Shown piece after piece: positions 54,655-64,000 of a stretch of DNA of 64,000 nt (position 1 is the first letter of the stretch; each line of letters opens with the position of its first letter). The stretch is from Dyadobacter subterraneus (GTDB lineage: Bacteria; Bacteroidota; Bacteroidia; Cytophagales; Spirosomataceae): positions 2,516,001 through 2,580,000 of the forward strand of contig NZ_JACYGY010000001.1 in assembly GCF_015221875.1 (NCBI RefSeq). The letters run 5' to 3'. Position numbers and translations under genes: made by a program. The notes under the pieces are model-generated. The model did not search any database and was not told the origin of the DNA. It saw only the letters and a list, made by a program, of their open reading frames with translations.

Positions 54655-55551
54655 ATGTGTGCCAGAATACTTGTCATAGGAAGTTCCAATACAGATATGG
54701 TTATAAAAACCGGGGAGTTTCCCAAACCAGGTCAAACCGTTTTGGGTCAAACTTTCTTAATGAATCCGGGTGGAAAAGGCGCTAATCAGGCAGTCGCTGC
54801 CGCGCGACTTGGCGCGGATGTAAGATTCGTCGCAAAAGTCGGCAAGGATATTTTTGGGAAAGAGGCTCTTGAAGAATTTCAAAAGGAAGGTTTGGATACA
54901 AAATATATCCTGCAAACTGAGGATTTTCCATCGGGCGTCGCTTCCATTATTGTTAATGAAAATGGTGAAAATCAGATCGTGGTAGCCTCTGGTGCTAATA
55001 TGGATTTAAAACCATCTGATCTGGGAGATAATATTTTTGATCAAATTGATCTTGTATTACTTCAACTAGAAATCCCGCTTGAAACAATTCAATATATAGT
55101 TGCAAAATGTAACGAGTTGAAAATTAAAGTAGTTCTCAATCCGGCTCCGGCAGTGGAATTGCCTGACAGTCTGCTGAGCGGCATTTATCTGATTACTCCA
55201 AACGAAACGGAAACGCATCTTTTGACCGGAATTCTTCCTGATTCTCCGGAGGCAATGAAAAAAGCGGCTTTATTTTTCCAGAATAAAGGAATTGAAAATG
55301 TCATAATTACTTTGGGGAAAAACGGTATCTATCTTTTCAACGAACAGTTTTCAGAAATTATTCCGGCTGTTCAGGTCCTTGCGGTTGACACGACTGCGGC
55401 TGGTGATATTTTTAATGGAGCTGTTGTAAGCGCTTTGGCAGAAGGCAAAAACTGGATTGACGCTTGCCAGTTTGCCTGCAAAGCTTCCGCCATTTCTGTC
55501 ACCCGGATGGGTGCGCAAAGTTCTGCTCCTTATCAACATGAAATTAATTAA
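54655..55551 (+). CDS. rbsK: Ribokinase (PfkB family)
   Basis: 298 residues from ATG 54655 (a TTG lies two codons earlier). N-terminal ILVIGSSNTDMVIKT, substrate motif MNPGGKGANQAVAAARLGA (36-54) and the catalytic DTTAAGDIFNGAV with Asp251 are typical of RbsK. It phosphorylates ribose with ATP. It ends one base before the nucleoside hydrolase start codon, so the two genes probably work together to use nucleoside ribose. Confidence 0.92.
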   Translation: MCARILVIGSSNTDMVIKTGEFPKPGQTVLGQTFLMNPGGKGANQAVAAARLGADVRFVAKVGKDIFGKEALEEFQKEGLDTKYILQTEDFPSGVASIIVNENGENQIVVASGANMDLKPSDLGDNIFDQIDLVLLQLEIPLETIQYIVAKCNELKIKVVLNPAPAVELPDSLLSGIYLITPNETETHLLTGILPDSPEAMKKAALFFQNKGIENVIITLGKNGIYLFNEQFSEIIPAVQVLAVDTTAAGDIFNGAVVSALAEGKNWIDACQFACKASAISVTRMGAQSSAPYQHEIN

Positions 55552-55552
55552 A

Positions 55553-56491
55553 ATGAAAAAAATACCTGTAATTATAGATTGCGATCCTGGCCTTGATGAC
55601 GCGCTGATGTTAATGCTCGCTTTTGGAAGCGGACGGTTTGATGTAAAAGCAATAACAACTTCGGCAGGAAACCAGACGCAGGACAAAACGCTTTTTAATG
55701 CATTGAGATTGATTTCTCTAATGGAAGTGAAAGTGCCGGTTTACCGTGGATGTGAAAAACCACTGCTCAGAGAATTACTGGTTTCAGATCATGTGCACGG
55801 AGAAAGTGGCCTGGATGGTGCTGTCTTTCCGGCACCTGTTTCAGAAGCCGAAAGTATTTTGGCGGTTGAAGGAATTGCCAATATTTTGAGAGAAAGTGAA
55901 GAAAAAATCACAATTGTTCCTACCGGACCTCTTACCAATATTGCAGCTTTCCTTTTGGCATTTCCAAATTTGAAAAACAAGATCGAAAGGATTTCGCTGA
56001 TGGGAGGAGGCATTTTCCGCGGCAACATGACACCGCTTGCTGAGTTCAATATTTATGCTGATCCGGAAGCGGCAGCAATTGTTTATGATTCGGGTATACC
56101 AATTACCATGTGTGGTTTGGATGTGACCCATAAAGCGGTTGTATTTCAAAAAGATATCGAAACTTTCAGATCCATTGGAAATAAGACAGGTTTGGCTGCC
56201 GCAGGTTTGCTGGAATTCTTCTCCATTTTTTACAGAGAAAACCGTATTGAATTGGAAGGCGGCGCGGCCCTACATGATCCCTGCGCAATCGCCTGGCTTC
56301 TGAACCCGGATATGTTTAAATCAAAACCATGTTATGTGGCCGTAGAAACTAACGGGAAACTTACTTCGGGAGCCACCGTTGTTGATTATTTCACTGTTCT
56401 GCAAAAAGAACCAAATGTGGAAGTTGTATATGATATTGATCGTGAACAATACATTGAAATGCTGGCTGCCGCAATAAAAAATCTTCCCTGA
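55553..56491 (+). CDS. Inosine-uridine-preferring nucleoside hydrolase
   Basis: 312 residues. ATG 55553 (MKKIPVIIDCD) directly follows the rbsK stop with one base between; ATG 55538 would overlap it by 14 bases and is the alternative. The calcium-site DCDPGLDDALMLMLAF at 9-24 is diagnostic, with GPLTNIAAFL, LMGGGIFRGNMTPLAEFNIYADPEAA (two parts) and the late ALHDPCAIAWLL. It splits purine or pyrimidine ribonucleosides into base and ribose, feeding ribokinase. Confidence 0.94.
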   Translation: MKKIPVIIDCDPGLDDALMLMLAFGSGRFDVKAITTSAGNQTQDKTLFNALRLISLMEVKVPVYRGCEKPLLRELLVSDHVHGESGLDGAVFPAPVSEAESILAVEGIANILRESEEKITIVPTGPLTNIAAFLLAFPNLKNKIERISLMGGGIFRGNMTPLAEFNIYADPEAAAIVYDSGIPITMCGLDVTHKAVVFQKDIETFRSIGNKTGLAAAGLLEFFSIFYRENRIELEGGAALHDPCAIAWLLNPDMFKSKPCYVAVETNGKLTSGATVVDYFTVLQKEPNVEVVYDIDREQYIEMLAAAIKNLP

Positions 56492-56544
56492 CAGTCCGTT
56501 TGGCTAAGTATTTGGTAGATTATTAGTAAAACAATGAATCATTA

Positions 56545-56576
56545 ACAGGTATTCGGAGTAAAGTGTGATACTTTTG
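56545..56576 (+). promoter_or_regulatory. Putative promoter of the malic enzyme gene
   Basis: TACTTTTG at 56569-56576 matches the TAnnTTTG -7 box perfectly, 96 bases before the start codon. The -33 TTTG is not clear. Confidence 0.4.
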
Positions 56577-56671
56577 CGCAATCAAAAAGATTAAAAGAGT
56601 TGTTTAAAAGATTTTCTGATCAAAGAAGGCCGGTATAAATGGCTTATTGAGATGTGAATTGAAATTTAATT

Positions 56672-58978
56672 ATGAAGGAGCAATTAAGAAAAGAACAGGC
56701 ATTGGATTATCATGCCAAAGGAAGACCGGGGAAAATTGAAGTAATTCCTACAAAAGATGCGAAAACCCAGCGGGATTTGTCTCTTGCGTATTCTCCCGGC
56801 GTGGCAGAGCCTTGCAAGGAAATTTTCAGAGATGTTGAGGAAGTATATAAATACACCGCCAAAGGTAACCTGGTTGGCGTAATTACAAACGGAACTGCGG
56901 TTCTTGGTTTGGGTAATATTGGTCCGGAAGCCAGTAAACCGGTTATGGAAGGTAAGGGCGTTTTGTTCAAGATTTTCTCTGATATCGATGTTTTTGATAT
57001 TGAAATAAATGAAACAGATCCCGACAAATTTATCCAGATCGTTTTGGCTCTGGAACCGACTTTCGGCGGTATCAATCTGGAAGATATCAAAGCGCCTGAA
57101 TGTTTTTATATTGAAAAACAATTAAGGCAAAAAATGAAAATTCCGGTCATGCATGATGACCAGCATGGTACTGCGATCATCAGCAGCGCTGCTTTGTTGA
57201 ACGCCCTGGAATTACAGAAAAAGGAAATTGAAACTGCGAAATTCGTAATTAGTGGGGCAGGAGCAGCCGCAATGTCCTGTGTGCTTTTATATACCTCGCT
57301 GGGAGCAAAGCCTGAAAATTTTATTTTGTTTGACAAAGACGGAGTACTTCATGCTTCCCGGACAGACCTTGGCGAAGACAGAATTCCATATACGATTTCT
57401 GCAACGCCTGAAATGACACTGGCCTCGGCAATGAAAAATGCGGATGTGTTTTTAGGACTAAGCGTAGGAAATGTGGTGACGCCCGATATGATCAAAAGTA
57501 TGGCGGACAATCCAATTGTTTTCGCGATGGCAAATCCTGATCCGGAAATTTCTTATGAAGCCGCAACCGGTGCTAGAAGTGACGTAATTATGGCAACGGG
57601 AAGAAGTGATTATCCAAATCAGGTTAATAATGTACTTGGATTCCCGTTTATTTTTCGTGGTGCGCTTGATGTAAGGGCAACTCGGATTAATGAAGCAATG
57701 AAACTGGCAGCCGTAAAAGCACTGGCTGATTTGGCTAAAAGTGCTGTGCCGGACATCGTGAACCTAGCTTATAACGAAAAGACGATTTCTTTCGGAAAAA
57801 ACTATATCATTCCAAAACCGCTTGATCCAAGATTATTATCAACCGTTGCACCGGCAGTAGCACTTGCTGCTATGGAAAGTGGCGTGGCTAAAAAACATAT
57901 TCTGGATTGGGAAGCGTATAAGGAGGAACTGAATCACAGACTTGGCCTTGATAATCAGCTGCTTCGTGTGATCGGAAACAAAGCGCGTCTGGATCCGCGC
58001 AGATTGGTATTCGCTGATGCGGACAACTGGAAAGTGTTAAAAGCAGCGCAATTGGTTTTTGATGAAAAAGCAGCATTCCCGATTCTTTTAGGAGAAGAAA
58101 ACAAGATTAAATCTTTGGCTATCGCAAATGGAATTGATCTGGAAGGAATGGTGATTATTGATCCAAGAAGTGATTCGCAGGCGGAAAACCGGAAGCGGTA
58201 TTCTAAACTTTATTTTGATAAACGTCAGCGTAAAGGTATCAATGAGTACGAGGCAGAAAAAGCCATGACAGACAGGAATTATTTCGGTTGTATGATGGTG
58301 GAAACCGGCGATGCTGATGCAATGATTTCGGGTCTTACCAAAAATTATCCTGACACGATTCGCCCCGCACTTCAAATCATAGGAACAGAAGATGGTGTGA
58401 AAAAAATTGCGGGGATGTACCTTTTGATAACTAAAAAAGGTCCGTTATTCCTGGCAGATACAACCGTGAATTTCAATCCGACCGCAGAAGAAGTTGCAGA
58501 TATTACAGCACTAGCCGCAAGAGAAGTTCAAAATTTCAACCTGACACCGCGTATTGCACTGTTAAGTTATTCCAATTTTGGAAGCAGTAATTCTCCTGAG
58601 GCCAAAATTATGTCGGACGCCAGAAAGCTTATCAAAAAGCGAATGCCGTCTTTAATTGTGGACGGTGAAATGCAGGCAAGTGTGGCGCTCAATCCAAAAA
58701 ACTTGCAGGACAGTTATCCTTTTAGCGAGCTCGTAAATCAGGATGTCAACACCTTAATATTCCCAAATTTGGCTGCTGGCAATATTGCATATAACTTAAT
58801 GAAGGAAGTTGGGAATGCTGACGCCATTGGCCCGATTTTATTGGGCCTGAAAAAGCCTGTTCATGTTCTTCAGCTAGGGAGTTCGGTCCGTAGTATTTAT
58901 AACATGGCACTTGTAGCAGTTATTGATGCTCAAATGAAGAGTAAATCAAAAGATATCGAAATTCCCGGGAAGATTTAA
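56672..58978 (+). CDS. maeB: NADP-dependent malic enzyme with C-terminal phosphotransacetylase-like domain
   Basis: 768 residues, the MaeB hybrid size. Malic-enzyme half (1-430): [46 protein letters not shown] and the NAD(P) site [15 protein letters not shown]. The second half (about 435-765) is PTA-like ([81 protein letters not shown]), usually inactive as PTA and thought to be regulatory. It converts malate to pyruvate and CO2 with NAD(P)H formation. Monocistronic, followed by a terminator. Confidence 0.96.
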   Translation: MKEQLRKEQALDYHAKGRPGKIEVIPTKDAKTQRDLSLAYSPGVAEPCKEIFRDVEEVYKYTAKGNLVGVITNGTAVLGLGNIGPEASKPVMEGKGVLFKIFSDIDVFDIEINETDPDKFIQIVLALEPTFGGINLEDIKAPECFYIEKQLRQKMKIPVMHDDQHGTAIISSAALLNALELQKKEIETAKFVISGAGAAAMSCVLLYTSLGAKPENFILFDKDGVLHASRTDLGEDRIPYTISATPEMTLASAMKNADVFLGLSVGNVVTPDMIKSMADNPIVFAMANPDPEISYEAATGARSDVIMATGRSDYPNQVNNVLGFPFIFRGALDVRATRINEAMKLAAVKALADLAKSAVPDIVNLAYNEKTISFGKNYIIPKPLDPRLLSTVAPAVALAAMESGVAKKHILDWEAYKEELNHRLGLDNQLLRVIGNKARLDPRRLVFADADNWKVLKAAQLVFDEKAAFPILLGEENKIKSLAIANGIDLEGMVIIDPRSDSQAENRKRYSKLYFDKRQRKGINEYEAEKAMTDRNYFGCMMVETGDADAMISGLTKNYPDTIRPALQIIGTEDGVKKIAGMYLLITKKGPLFLADTTVNFNPTAEEVADITALAAREVQNFNLTPRIALLSYSNFGSSNSPEAKIMSDARKLIKKRMPSLIVDGEMQASVALNPKNLQDSYPFSELVNQDVNTLIFPNLAAGNIAYNLMKEVGNADAIGPILLGLKKPVHVLQLGSSVRSIYNMALVAVIDAQMKSKSKDIEIPGKI

Positions 58979-58992
58979 GAGATATAAATTAG

Positions 58993-59029
58993 ATCCTGTC
59001 CCGATCTGTCCCGGACAGGATTATTTTTA
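58993..59029 (+). terminator. Terminator of maeB
   Basis: ATCCTGTCC and GGACAGGAT pair around an 11-nt loop, followed by TTATTTTTAT. It lies 14 bases after the stop codon. Confidence 0.85.
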
Positions 59030-59200
59030 TAATCGGGTTATATTTAGCCTGCGCAACAAATCAGCAGTGATATCCGTAATTATATAAAAGGCATAAGTAC
59101 CCTCATCCGCTTAATAGTTTTTTATTGATCGCCACAACGTTTTTTATATACTTTGTGTCGTAGTAATTGCACAGTGACTCTATTGATTTTTGCACACTTC

Positions 59201-61384
59201 ATGAAATACTTTAAAAATTCTTTAAACTCCTTTATAGAAAAAATTCGCTTTGGGACTTTTTGCAAAGCTGGGATTTTATTCATTTTTCTACCTTTTTATT
59301 TGCGGGCACAGGTCACCGTGACGGCTCCTTTGGAACGAGCCGTTTATCAGCGGGATTTAGATAAATCAGCAAATGTTACAATCAGTGGTAGTTATTCCAT
59401 TTCTGTCGACAAAATTGAAGTGCATGTAGTACCTGTCAATCCCGCGCAGGGAACAGAAATTCCATGGAAAACATTGTTAACCAATCCGACCGGAGGCGTT
59501 TTCAGTGGCACTGTCCGAATTGCCGGCGGCTGGTACAGTATTGAGGTCAGAGGTTCAAAAAATGGCGTGATCATTGGAGATCCTGCCAAGATTTCGCGGG
59601 TTGGTGTAGGAGAAGTGTTTATCATTTCGGGCCAGTCGAATGCTCAGGGCATCAATTACACAAGCCCGGTAGCAACCGATGAGCGAGTCAATTACATCGA
59701 TCATAATAATGAAATTACCAATTCACTTGATAATCTGCCGCCACCTTTATTTACCCAGCTCAACAATAGTAACATAACCATGGGGCTTAGAGGACATGGC
59801 ACCTGGTGTTGGGGAATTCTTGGCGATCTGCTAACAGTCAAATTAAATGTTCCTGTACTTTTCGTCAATACAGCCTGGGAAGGTACAGCCATGCTCAACT
59901 GGAATAAAAGCAGTCGCAATGAAGCTACATGGGACGTTGCCAGTGGTTTAATCCAATTTGCACCCCAGATGCCGTATGCGAATGTGCGTCTTTCCATGCA
60001 GCATTATGTCAAACAATATGGCGCCAGGGCAATTCTCTGGATGCAGGGAGAATCAGACACTTATCCTTTGAATACCAATTTCAACGATTATAAAAACGGT
60101 CTTCAGGACCTGATCAACAAGTTGAGCAGCGATATTAATTTTAAAATACCGTGGGTAATTGCCAGGACTTCCAGAGTTGCAAATCAAAATAAGGTTTCAG
60201 TTACAAGTCCATCAATTATTGCAGCTCAAAATGCTGTAATTCAGGATCTTGCTGGTGTTGCTTATGCTGGCCCGGAAACGGATAATCTTTATGTAAGTCG
60301 TGGAGGAGATGGAACACATTTTCAGGGAGTTGAGGGAACAACAATTCTTGCCAACGCATGGAATGACGTTTTAAACGATACTTTTTTCTCAACTGTCAAT
60401 CCTGTTTCAGTTTCAGATGAACCAAAAATTACCAGTACCTGCGCAGCAAATAATACTTCCGTTACGCTCACTTTACCGGATGGCTATCTGAATTATTTCT
60501 GGTATACAGTTGTAAACGGAAACTTAAATAGTATTGGCGGTGGTAGAACGATTAATATTTCAAATACCGGAACCTACATAGCCCGGGTTAAGGATGCTTA
60601 CGGAAACACACTTCTCAGCCAGAAGATGGTGATCAGTTCATCCATCAAACCTGCCACACCAACGATTGTCCAGTCGGGATCCCAACAGGTATGTGCTGAT
60701 TCTTCTTTTACTTTTTCAATCAATGCAGGAAATGATCAATATACCTGGTACAAACAAGGTTCCAATGATCCTTTAATCAGCGGAAACTCCATTACGGTGT
60801 CCGAAAGTGGAAATTATTTTGTCAGAAGCCAGAGCGTTTTTGGTTGTCTTTCGGATAATTCCAACGTTTCATCACTTATCGTTCGTCCTGTAATTCCCAC
60901 GCCGGTTATTGCAAAATCAGGACCTTTCACAGCAACTGCAACGATCAATGAAACTGGCCTGAATGAATCATATGACTGGAAACGGGACGAACAGATTCTG
61001 ACGACATCCACAACCAGCAGTGTCCGGACAAATGTAACGGGTACATATTCCGCCCGAGCCAGAGAAACTTTTGCCATTGGTACAAACTTGCTGACATGTT
61101 ATTCTCCTTTTTCAAATGAACTGGAAGTAATTACAGAAGGTGAATCTGATATTGTCGTTTTCCCAAATCCGGGGTCAAGAGATAATATTTATGTAGAATC
61201 CCGTGACGATATCAGCAGCGCCGAAATCACAGTTTATGATCTTTTGGGAAGAGTTATGACTTTCCAGAAGCAGGATATGAAAAGCCGGGTTAAAATTCCG
61301 GTTAGAAATCTTTCTTCCGGAAAATATATTGTGCGGATAAAAGGTCCTGGCATTGATGTAACAAGACAGATTGTGGTATTATAA
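59201..61384 (+). CDS. SGNH/sialate O-acetylesterase-type protein with Ig-like region and T9SS sorting domain
   Basis: 727 residues from ATG 59201; the frame extends to a TTG at 59153 without a better signal peptide. The signal (about 1-37) ends LPFYLRAQ. A beta-rich N-terminal domain (about 38-135) precedes the SGNH esterase domain: Ser146 in ISGQSNAQG, MQGESDTYP, and Asp370/His373 in GGDGTHFQ. Ig-like or PKD-like segments follow (about 410-640). The end (VVFPNPGSRDNIYVESRD ... ITVYDLLGRVM ... LSSGKYIVRI) is a type A sorting domain, so the type IX secretion system exports it. It probably removes acetyl groups from glycans. Confidence 0.88.
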   Translation: MKYFKNSLNSFIEKIRFGTFCKAGILFIFLPFYLRAQVTVTAPLERAVYQRDLDKSANVTISGSYSISVDKIEVHVVPVNPAQGTEIPWKTLLTNPTGGVFSGTVRIAGGWYSIEVRGSKNGVIIGDPAKISRVGVGEVFIISGQSNAQGINYTSPVATDERVNYIDHNNEITNSLDNLPPPLFTQLNNSNITMGLRGHGTWCWGILGDLLTVKLNVPVLFVNTAWEGTAMLNWNKSSRNEATWDVASGLIQFAPQMPYANVRLSMQHYVKQYGARAILWMQGESDTYPLNTNFNDYKNGLQDLINKLSSDINFKIPWVIARTSRVANQNKVSVTSPSIIAAQNAVIQDLAGVAYAGPETDNLYVSRGGDGTHFQGVEGTTILANAWNDVLNDTFFSTVNPVSVSDEPKITSTCAANNTSVTLTLPDGYLNYFWYTVVNGNLNSIGGGRTINISNTGTYIARVKDAYGNTLLSQKMVISSSIKPATPTIVQSGSQQVCADSSFTFSINAGNDQYTWYKQGSNDPLISGNSITVSESGNYFVRSQSVFGCLSDNSNVSSLIVRPVIPTPVIAKSGPFTATATINETGLNESYDWKRDEQILTTSTTSSVRTNVTGTYSARARETFAIGTNLLTCYSPFSNELEVITEGESDIVVFPNPGSRDNIYVESRDDISSAEITVYDLLGRVMTFQKQDMKSRVKIPVRNLSSGKYIVRIKGPGIDVTRQIVVL

Positions 61385-61680
61385 GATGACCTCCGTTAAC
61401 GGTGGAAGTTCTTTCATTTGACTGATTGATATTGTCAAACATATTATCGTTCAAAATCTTTCAGGAATGCTTACAGTTGCTTCGTTTTTTAAACAAAGGC
61501 TAAGATCTACGCAATTTCCAATATTTCAGTACTGGATAAAATCGGTTAAAAACTTATTAATTACCAAGGAGAAAATTCAGGGGTTTAATTCTAAATTTGG
61601 CAATCTGAACCAGGCTGGCTGATGTTCAGAATTGACTTTTTGGAATAAAAGAAAAACTTAAATTTCCTGTAAAAAGCTGT

Positions 61681-63468
61681 ATGGAATCAGACCCGCAATC
61701 ATTAAAGCGAAGACTTGGCATTACAAAATTCATGTTGTCTGCCTTCCTTTTATCTTCATTATTATTTACAGGATGTAAAAGTTCGAATTCCGAAGAGAAA
61801 GATGTCGAAGCCGATAAGGTTTTTGAAAAGTATTCAGAATCTTTTATTGAAGCATTGTGGAAACAAAATCCGGATTGGGCAACAACCGCTGGTTTTCATA
61901 AATATGATAGTGTGTTGGTAATTCCGGATCAGAAATCTATTGAATCTGCAAATATTTTTGCCAAAAACCACCTGGATTCTCTTTCTGGAATCAATCCCAA
62001 ACAGCTGTCCGCTGCAAATCAAACCGACTTTTATCTGATTCAAAATTTGTTAAAAGAAAGTCAGTGGAATACCGATACACTAAAATCATATCAATGGGAT
62101 CCTTCCTCGTATAACGTAAGCAGAACTTTTGCATTTATTTTGAATGAAAATTACGCACCGCTGGAAGAAAGATTGAATAGTATAAAAGGGCGATTGGTCA
62201 ATGTACCTGAATACTATAAAGCTGCGAAAACTACCATCTCCAACCCTGTACCCGAGTTATTAGGTTTGGCAGTAGATCAGAATTTGGGCGGATTATCTAT
62301 ATTCGAAAATGATCTTCTGGACTCGTTAAAGAAATCAAAACTTGATGCTGCCGATAAGAAACAGATTATTGAAAGATCAGGAAAGGCTGTTGCTGCCATA
62401 AAAGATTATGCAAAGTGGCTTAAAGAATTAAAAAGCGATAAACCGAGAAGTTTCAGATTAGGAAAAGATCTGTACGGCAGAAAATTCGCTCATAATATTC
62501 AGTCGGCATACACAGCAGAGCAGATTTATGATTCAGCCGTTGCCAGGAAAGAGGAAGTGCAGTCAAAAATGGCCGTAATAAGCAGACAATTGTGGCCAAA
62601 ATATTTTGGTAATAAGCCAATGCCAAAAGATTCACTTGAACTGATTGGGAAAATGATCGATACGCTTTCGGTCAATCACGCTAAACAGCAGGATTTTCAG
62701 ACAGCAATTTCCGACATCATTCCCGGCCTGATTAAATTTATCAATGAAAAGAAACTGATAACCCTTGATCCGACAAAACCTCTTATTGTCAGGAAAGAGC
62801 CTGCATATATGGCTGGTGTTGCAGGAGCTTCAATCAGCGCGCCGGGACCGTATGATAAAGGTGGAAATACATATTATAATGTGGGAAGTATTGCAAACTG
62901 GCCAAAAGAAAAAGCGGAAAGTTATCTACGGGAATACAATCGTTATATAATGCAGATTCTGGATATCCATGAAGCAATTCCGGGGCATTATACCCAGCTT
63001 GTTTATGCTAATCAATCGCCGAGTCTGATAAAATCGCTTTTAGGAAATGGAGCGATGATTGAAGGCTGGGCTGTTTATACCGAGCAAATGATGCTTGAAA
63101 ATGGTTTTGGAAATAATCAGCCTGAAATGTGGCTGATGTGGTATAAATGGCATTTACGAACTGTTTGTAATACAATTCTGGATTACAGCGTGCATGCTGG
63201 AAATATGACAAAGGAAGAAGCATTACATCTTTTAATCAAGGAAGCGTTTCAGCAGCAGGCTGAGGCGGAAGGTAAATGGAAAAGAGTAAGTGTAAGTAAT
63301 GTGCAGCTGACAAGTTACTATACTGGATACAAAGAAATCATAGACTTGCGCCGGGATTATAAAACGAAACTAGGAGATAAGTTTGATCTGAAATCTTTTC
63401 ATGAAAAATTCCTTAGTTATGGCAGTGCCCCTGTTAAGTACATTAAGGAATTGATGCTGGAAAAGTAA
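61681..63468 (+). CDS. DUF885-family lipoprotein, HExxPGH-type putative peptidase
   Basis: 595 residues; a lipobox (LLSSLLFTGC, Cys32) follows the ATG at 61681, though ATG 61732 would give a shorter signal. The core includes the metal-binding-like IHEAIPGHYTQL with His430, Glu431 and His436, GWAVYTEQMMLENG, and the C-terminal LRRDYKTKLG. DUF885 proteins are predicted zinc peptidases, surface or periplasmic, and no substrate is known. ALWKQNPDWATTAGFHKYD is the usual family start. Confidence 0.88.
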   Translation: MESDPQSLKRRLGITKFMLSAFLLSSLLFTGCKSSNSEEKDVEADKVFEKYSESFIEALWKQNPDWATTAGFHKYDSVLVIPDQKSIESANIFAKNHLDSLSGINPKQLSAANQTDFYLIQNLLKESQWNTDTLKSYQWDPSSYNVSRTFAFILNENYAPLEERLNSIKGRLVNVPEYYKAAKTTISNPVPELLGLAVDQNLGGLSIFENDLLDSLKKSKLDAADKKQIIERSGKAVAAIKDYAKWLKELKSDKPRSFRLGKDLYGRKFAHNIQSAYTAEQIYDSAVARKEEVQSKMAVISRQLWPKYFGNKPMPKDSLELIGKMIDTLSVNHAKQQDFQTAISDIIPGLIKFINEKKLITLDPTKPLIVRKEPAYMAGVAGASISAPGPYDKGGNTYYNVGSIANWPKEKAESYLREYNRYIMQILDIHEAIPGHYTQLVYANQSPSLIKSLLGNGAMIEGWAVYTEQMMLENGFGNNQPEMWLMWYKWHLRTVCNTILDYSVHAGNMTKEEALHLLIKEAFQQQAEAEGKWKRVSVSNVQLTSYYTGYKEIIDLRRDYKTKLGDKFDLKSFHEKFLSYGSAPVKYIKELMLEK

Positions 63469-63511
63469 AATGGAATAACTTGAACAATAACTAATTTAAT
63501 AGAAAAGGGAA

Positions 63512-64000
63512 ATGTTTAATATTGCTATATATAAGGAAAGAAGAAATGAATTAAAAAAGGCTGTTGGTAACGGACTTATTTTATTCTTAGGGAATGAAGA
63601 AGTGGGCATGAATTATAAGGACAACACATATTATTTCCGCCAGGACAGCTCTTTTCTTTATTTTTTTGGTTTGGACAAGCCTGGTTTGGCTGCAATAATT
63701 AATGTTGATGAGGATGTTGAAATACTGATAGGTAACGAGCCGACGATTGATGACATTGTTTGGATGGGAACACAACCTTCGTTGACTGATATCGCGGCCC
63801 AAACCGGAATCAATAAAGTGGCTGAATCTGCTTCACTTAAAACTTTGATTAAAAAATCGTTATCGTCAGGACAAACCATTCATTATCTGCCACCTTACAG
63901 ATCTGATGCAGTTATCAAACTTAGTGATATTTTAGAAATTCCTAATGCTGCGGTGCAAGAAAGAGCTTCTATAACATTTATAAAAGCTGTAATTGCTCAG
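63512..64000 (+). CDS. Aminopeptidase P family protein (Xaa-Pro aminopeptidase), N-terminal part, cut by window edge
   Basis: 163 residues are visible and the frame stays open to the edge. MFNIAIYKERRNELKKAVGN with RQDSSFLYFFGLDKPGLAAII is the start of the aminopeptidase P N-terminal (AMP_N) domain. The metal-binding catalytic domain would follow outside the window. It is 43 bases after the DUF885 gene, so the two may be co-transcribed. Confidence 0.88.
   Translation, partial: MFNIAIYKERRNELKKAVGNGLILFLGNEEVGMNYKDNTYYFRQDSSFLYFFGLDKPGLAAIINVDEDVEILIGNEPTIDDIVWMGTQPSLTDIAAQTGINKVAESASLKTLIKKSLSSGQTIHYLPPYRSDAVIKLSDILEIPNAAVQERASITFIKAVIAQ

Noticed and set aside
61393..61402. CCGTTAACGG palindrome after the SGNH esterase gene
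   Set aside because: Short, without a T-run or repeat copies; may be part of a weak terminator but is not convincing.

Overview
The window looks like a chromosomal segment of a Bacteroidota bacterium, most likely of the Cytophagales/Spirosomaceae (Dyadobacter-like). This is an inference from gene content: a SusC/SusD pair with its own ECF sigma factor and FecR-type anti-sigma, a type IX secretion C-terminal sorting domain, a TTTG/TAnnTTTG-type promoter and many secreted lipoproteins. No database search was possible. No tRNA, rRNA, CRISPR array, integrase or intact insertion sequence was seen.

Layout. 1-8.75 kb (minus): a PQQ-dependent dehydrogenase cut by the window edge, then a sigma/FecR/SusC/SusD nutrient-uptake unit. 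9.0-12.7 kb: YceI and flavin reductase genes, then cytochrome bd oxidase (cydAB) on the other strand. 13.0-16.7 kb: a secreted beta-helix protein with an esterase-like hydrolase, and a 3-hydroxyacyl-CoA dehydrogenase. 16.8-17.5 kb: a tandem array of about seven 74-bp REP-like units. 17.5-25.8 kb: CsbD, an AGE-family sugar epimerase with a Tat-exported Gfo/Idh oxidoreductase, a PolX-like protein whose polymerase site looks dead, an S41 peptidase and an aspartic protease.

25.9-37.6 kb is the best-defined block: a complete myo-inositol catabolic operon (transcribed iolB-iolC-iolA-iolG-SSS transporter-iolJ-like aldolase-iolD-iolE) with a divergent LacI-family regulator and a perfect CAAACGTTTG operator in the shared promoter region. 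Together these genes would import inositol and convert it through inosose, diketo-deoxyinositol, 5-deoxyglucuronate and deoxyketogluconate phosphate to DHAP and malonate semialdehyde/acetyl-CoA. The operon is interrupted by three different intergenic repeat elements.

37.67-40.3 kb holds a short, AT-richer cassette: an unrecognised 373-residue protein, a PD-(D/E)XK nuclease-like protein and a DUF2251 protein. It is the best candidate here for an undescribed system. 40.4-51.5 kb carries mixed metabolic, regulatory and hydrolytic genes (amidohydrolase, metallophosphoesterase, methyltransferase, AraC regulator, GNAT, GH140-like hydrolase, HtrA-like protease lacking a signal peptide, CocE-like hydrolase). 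51.6-64 kb carries a large propeller/HEAT/cytochrome c protein, a ribokinase-nucleoside hydrolase pair, a MaeB-type malic enzyme, a T9SS-exported SGNH esterase, a DUF885 lipoprotein and the start of an aminopeptidase P gene.
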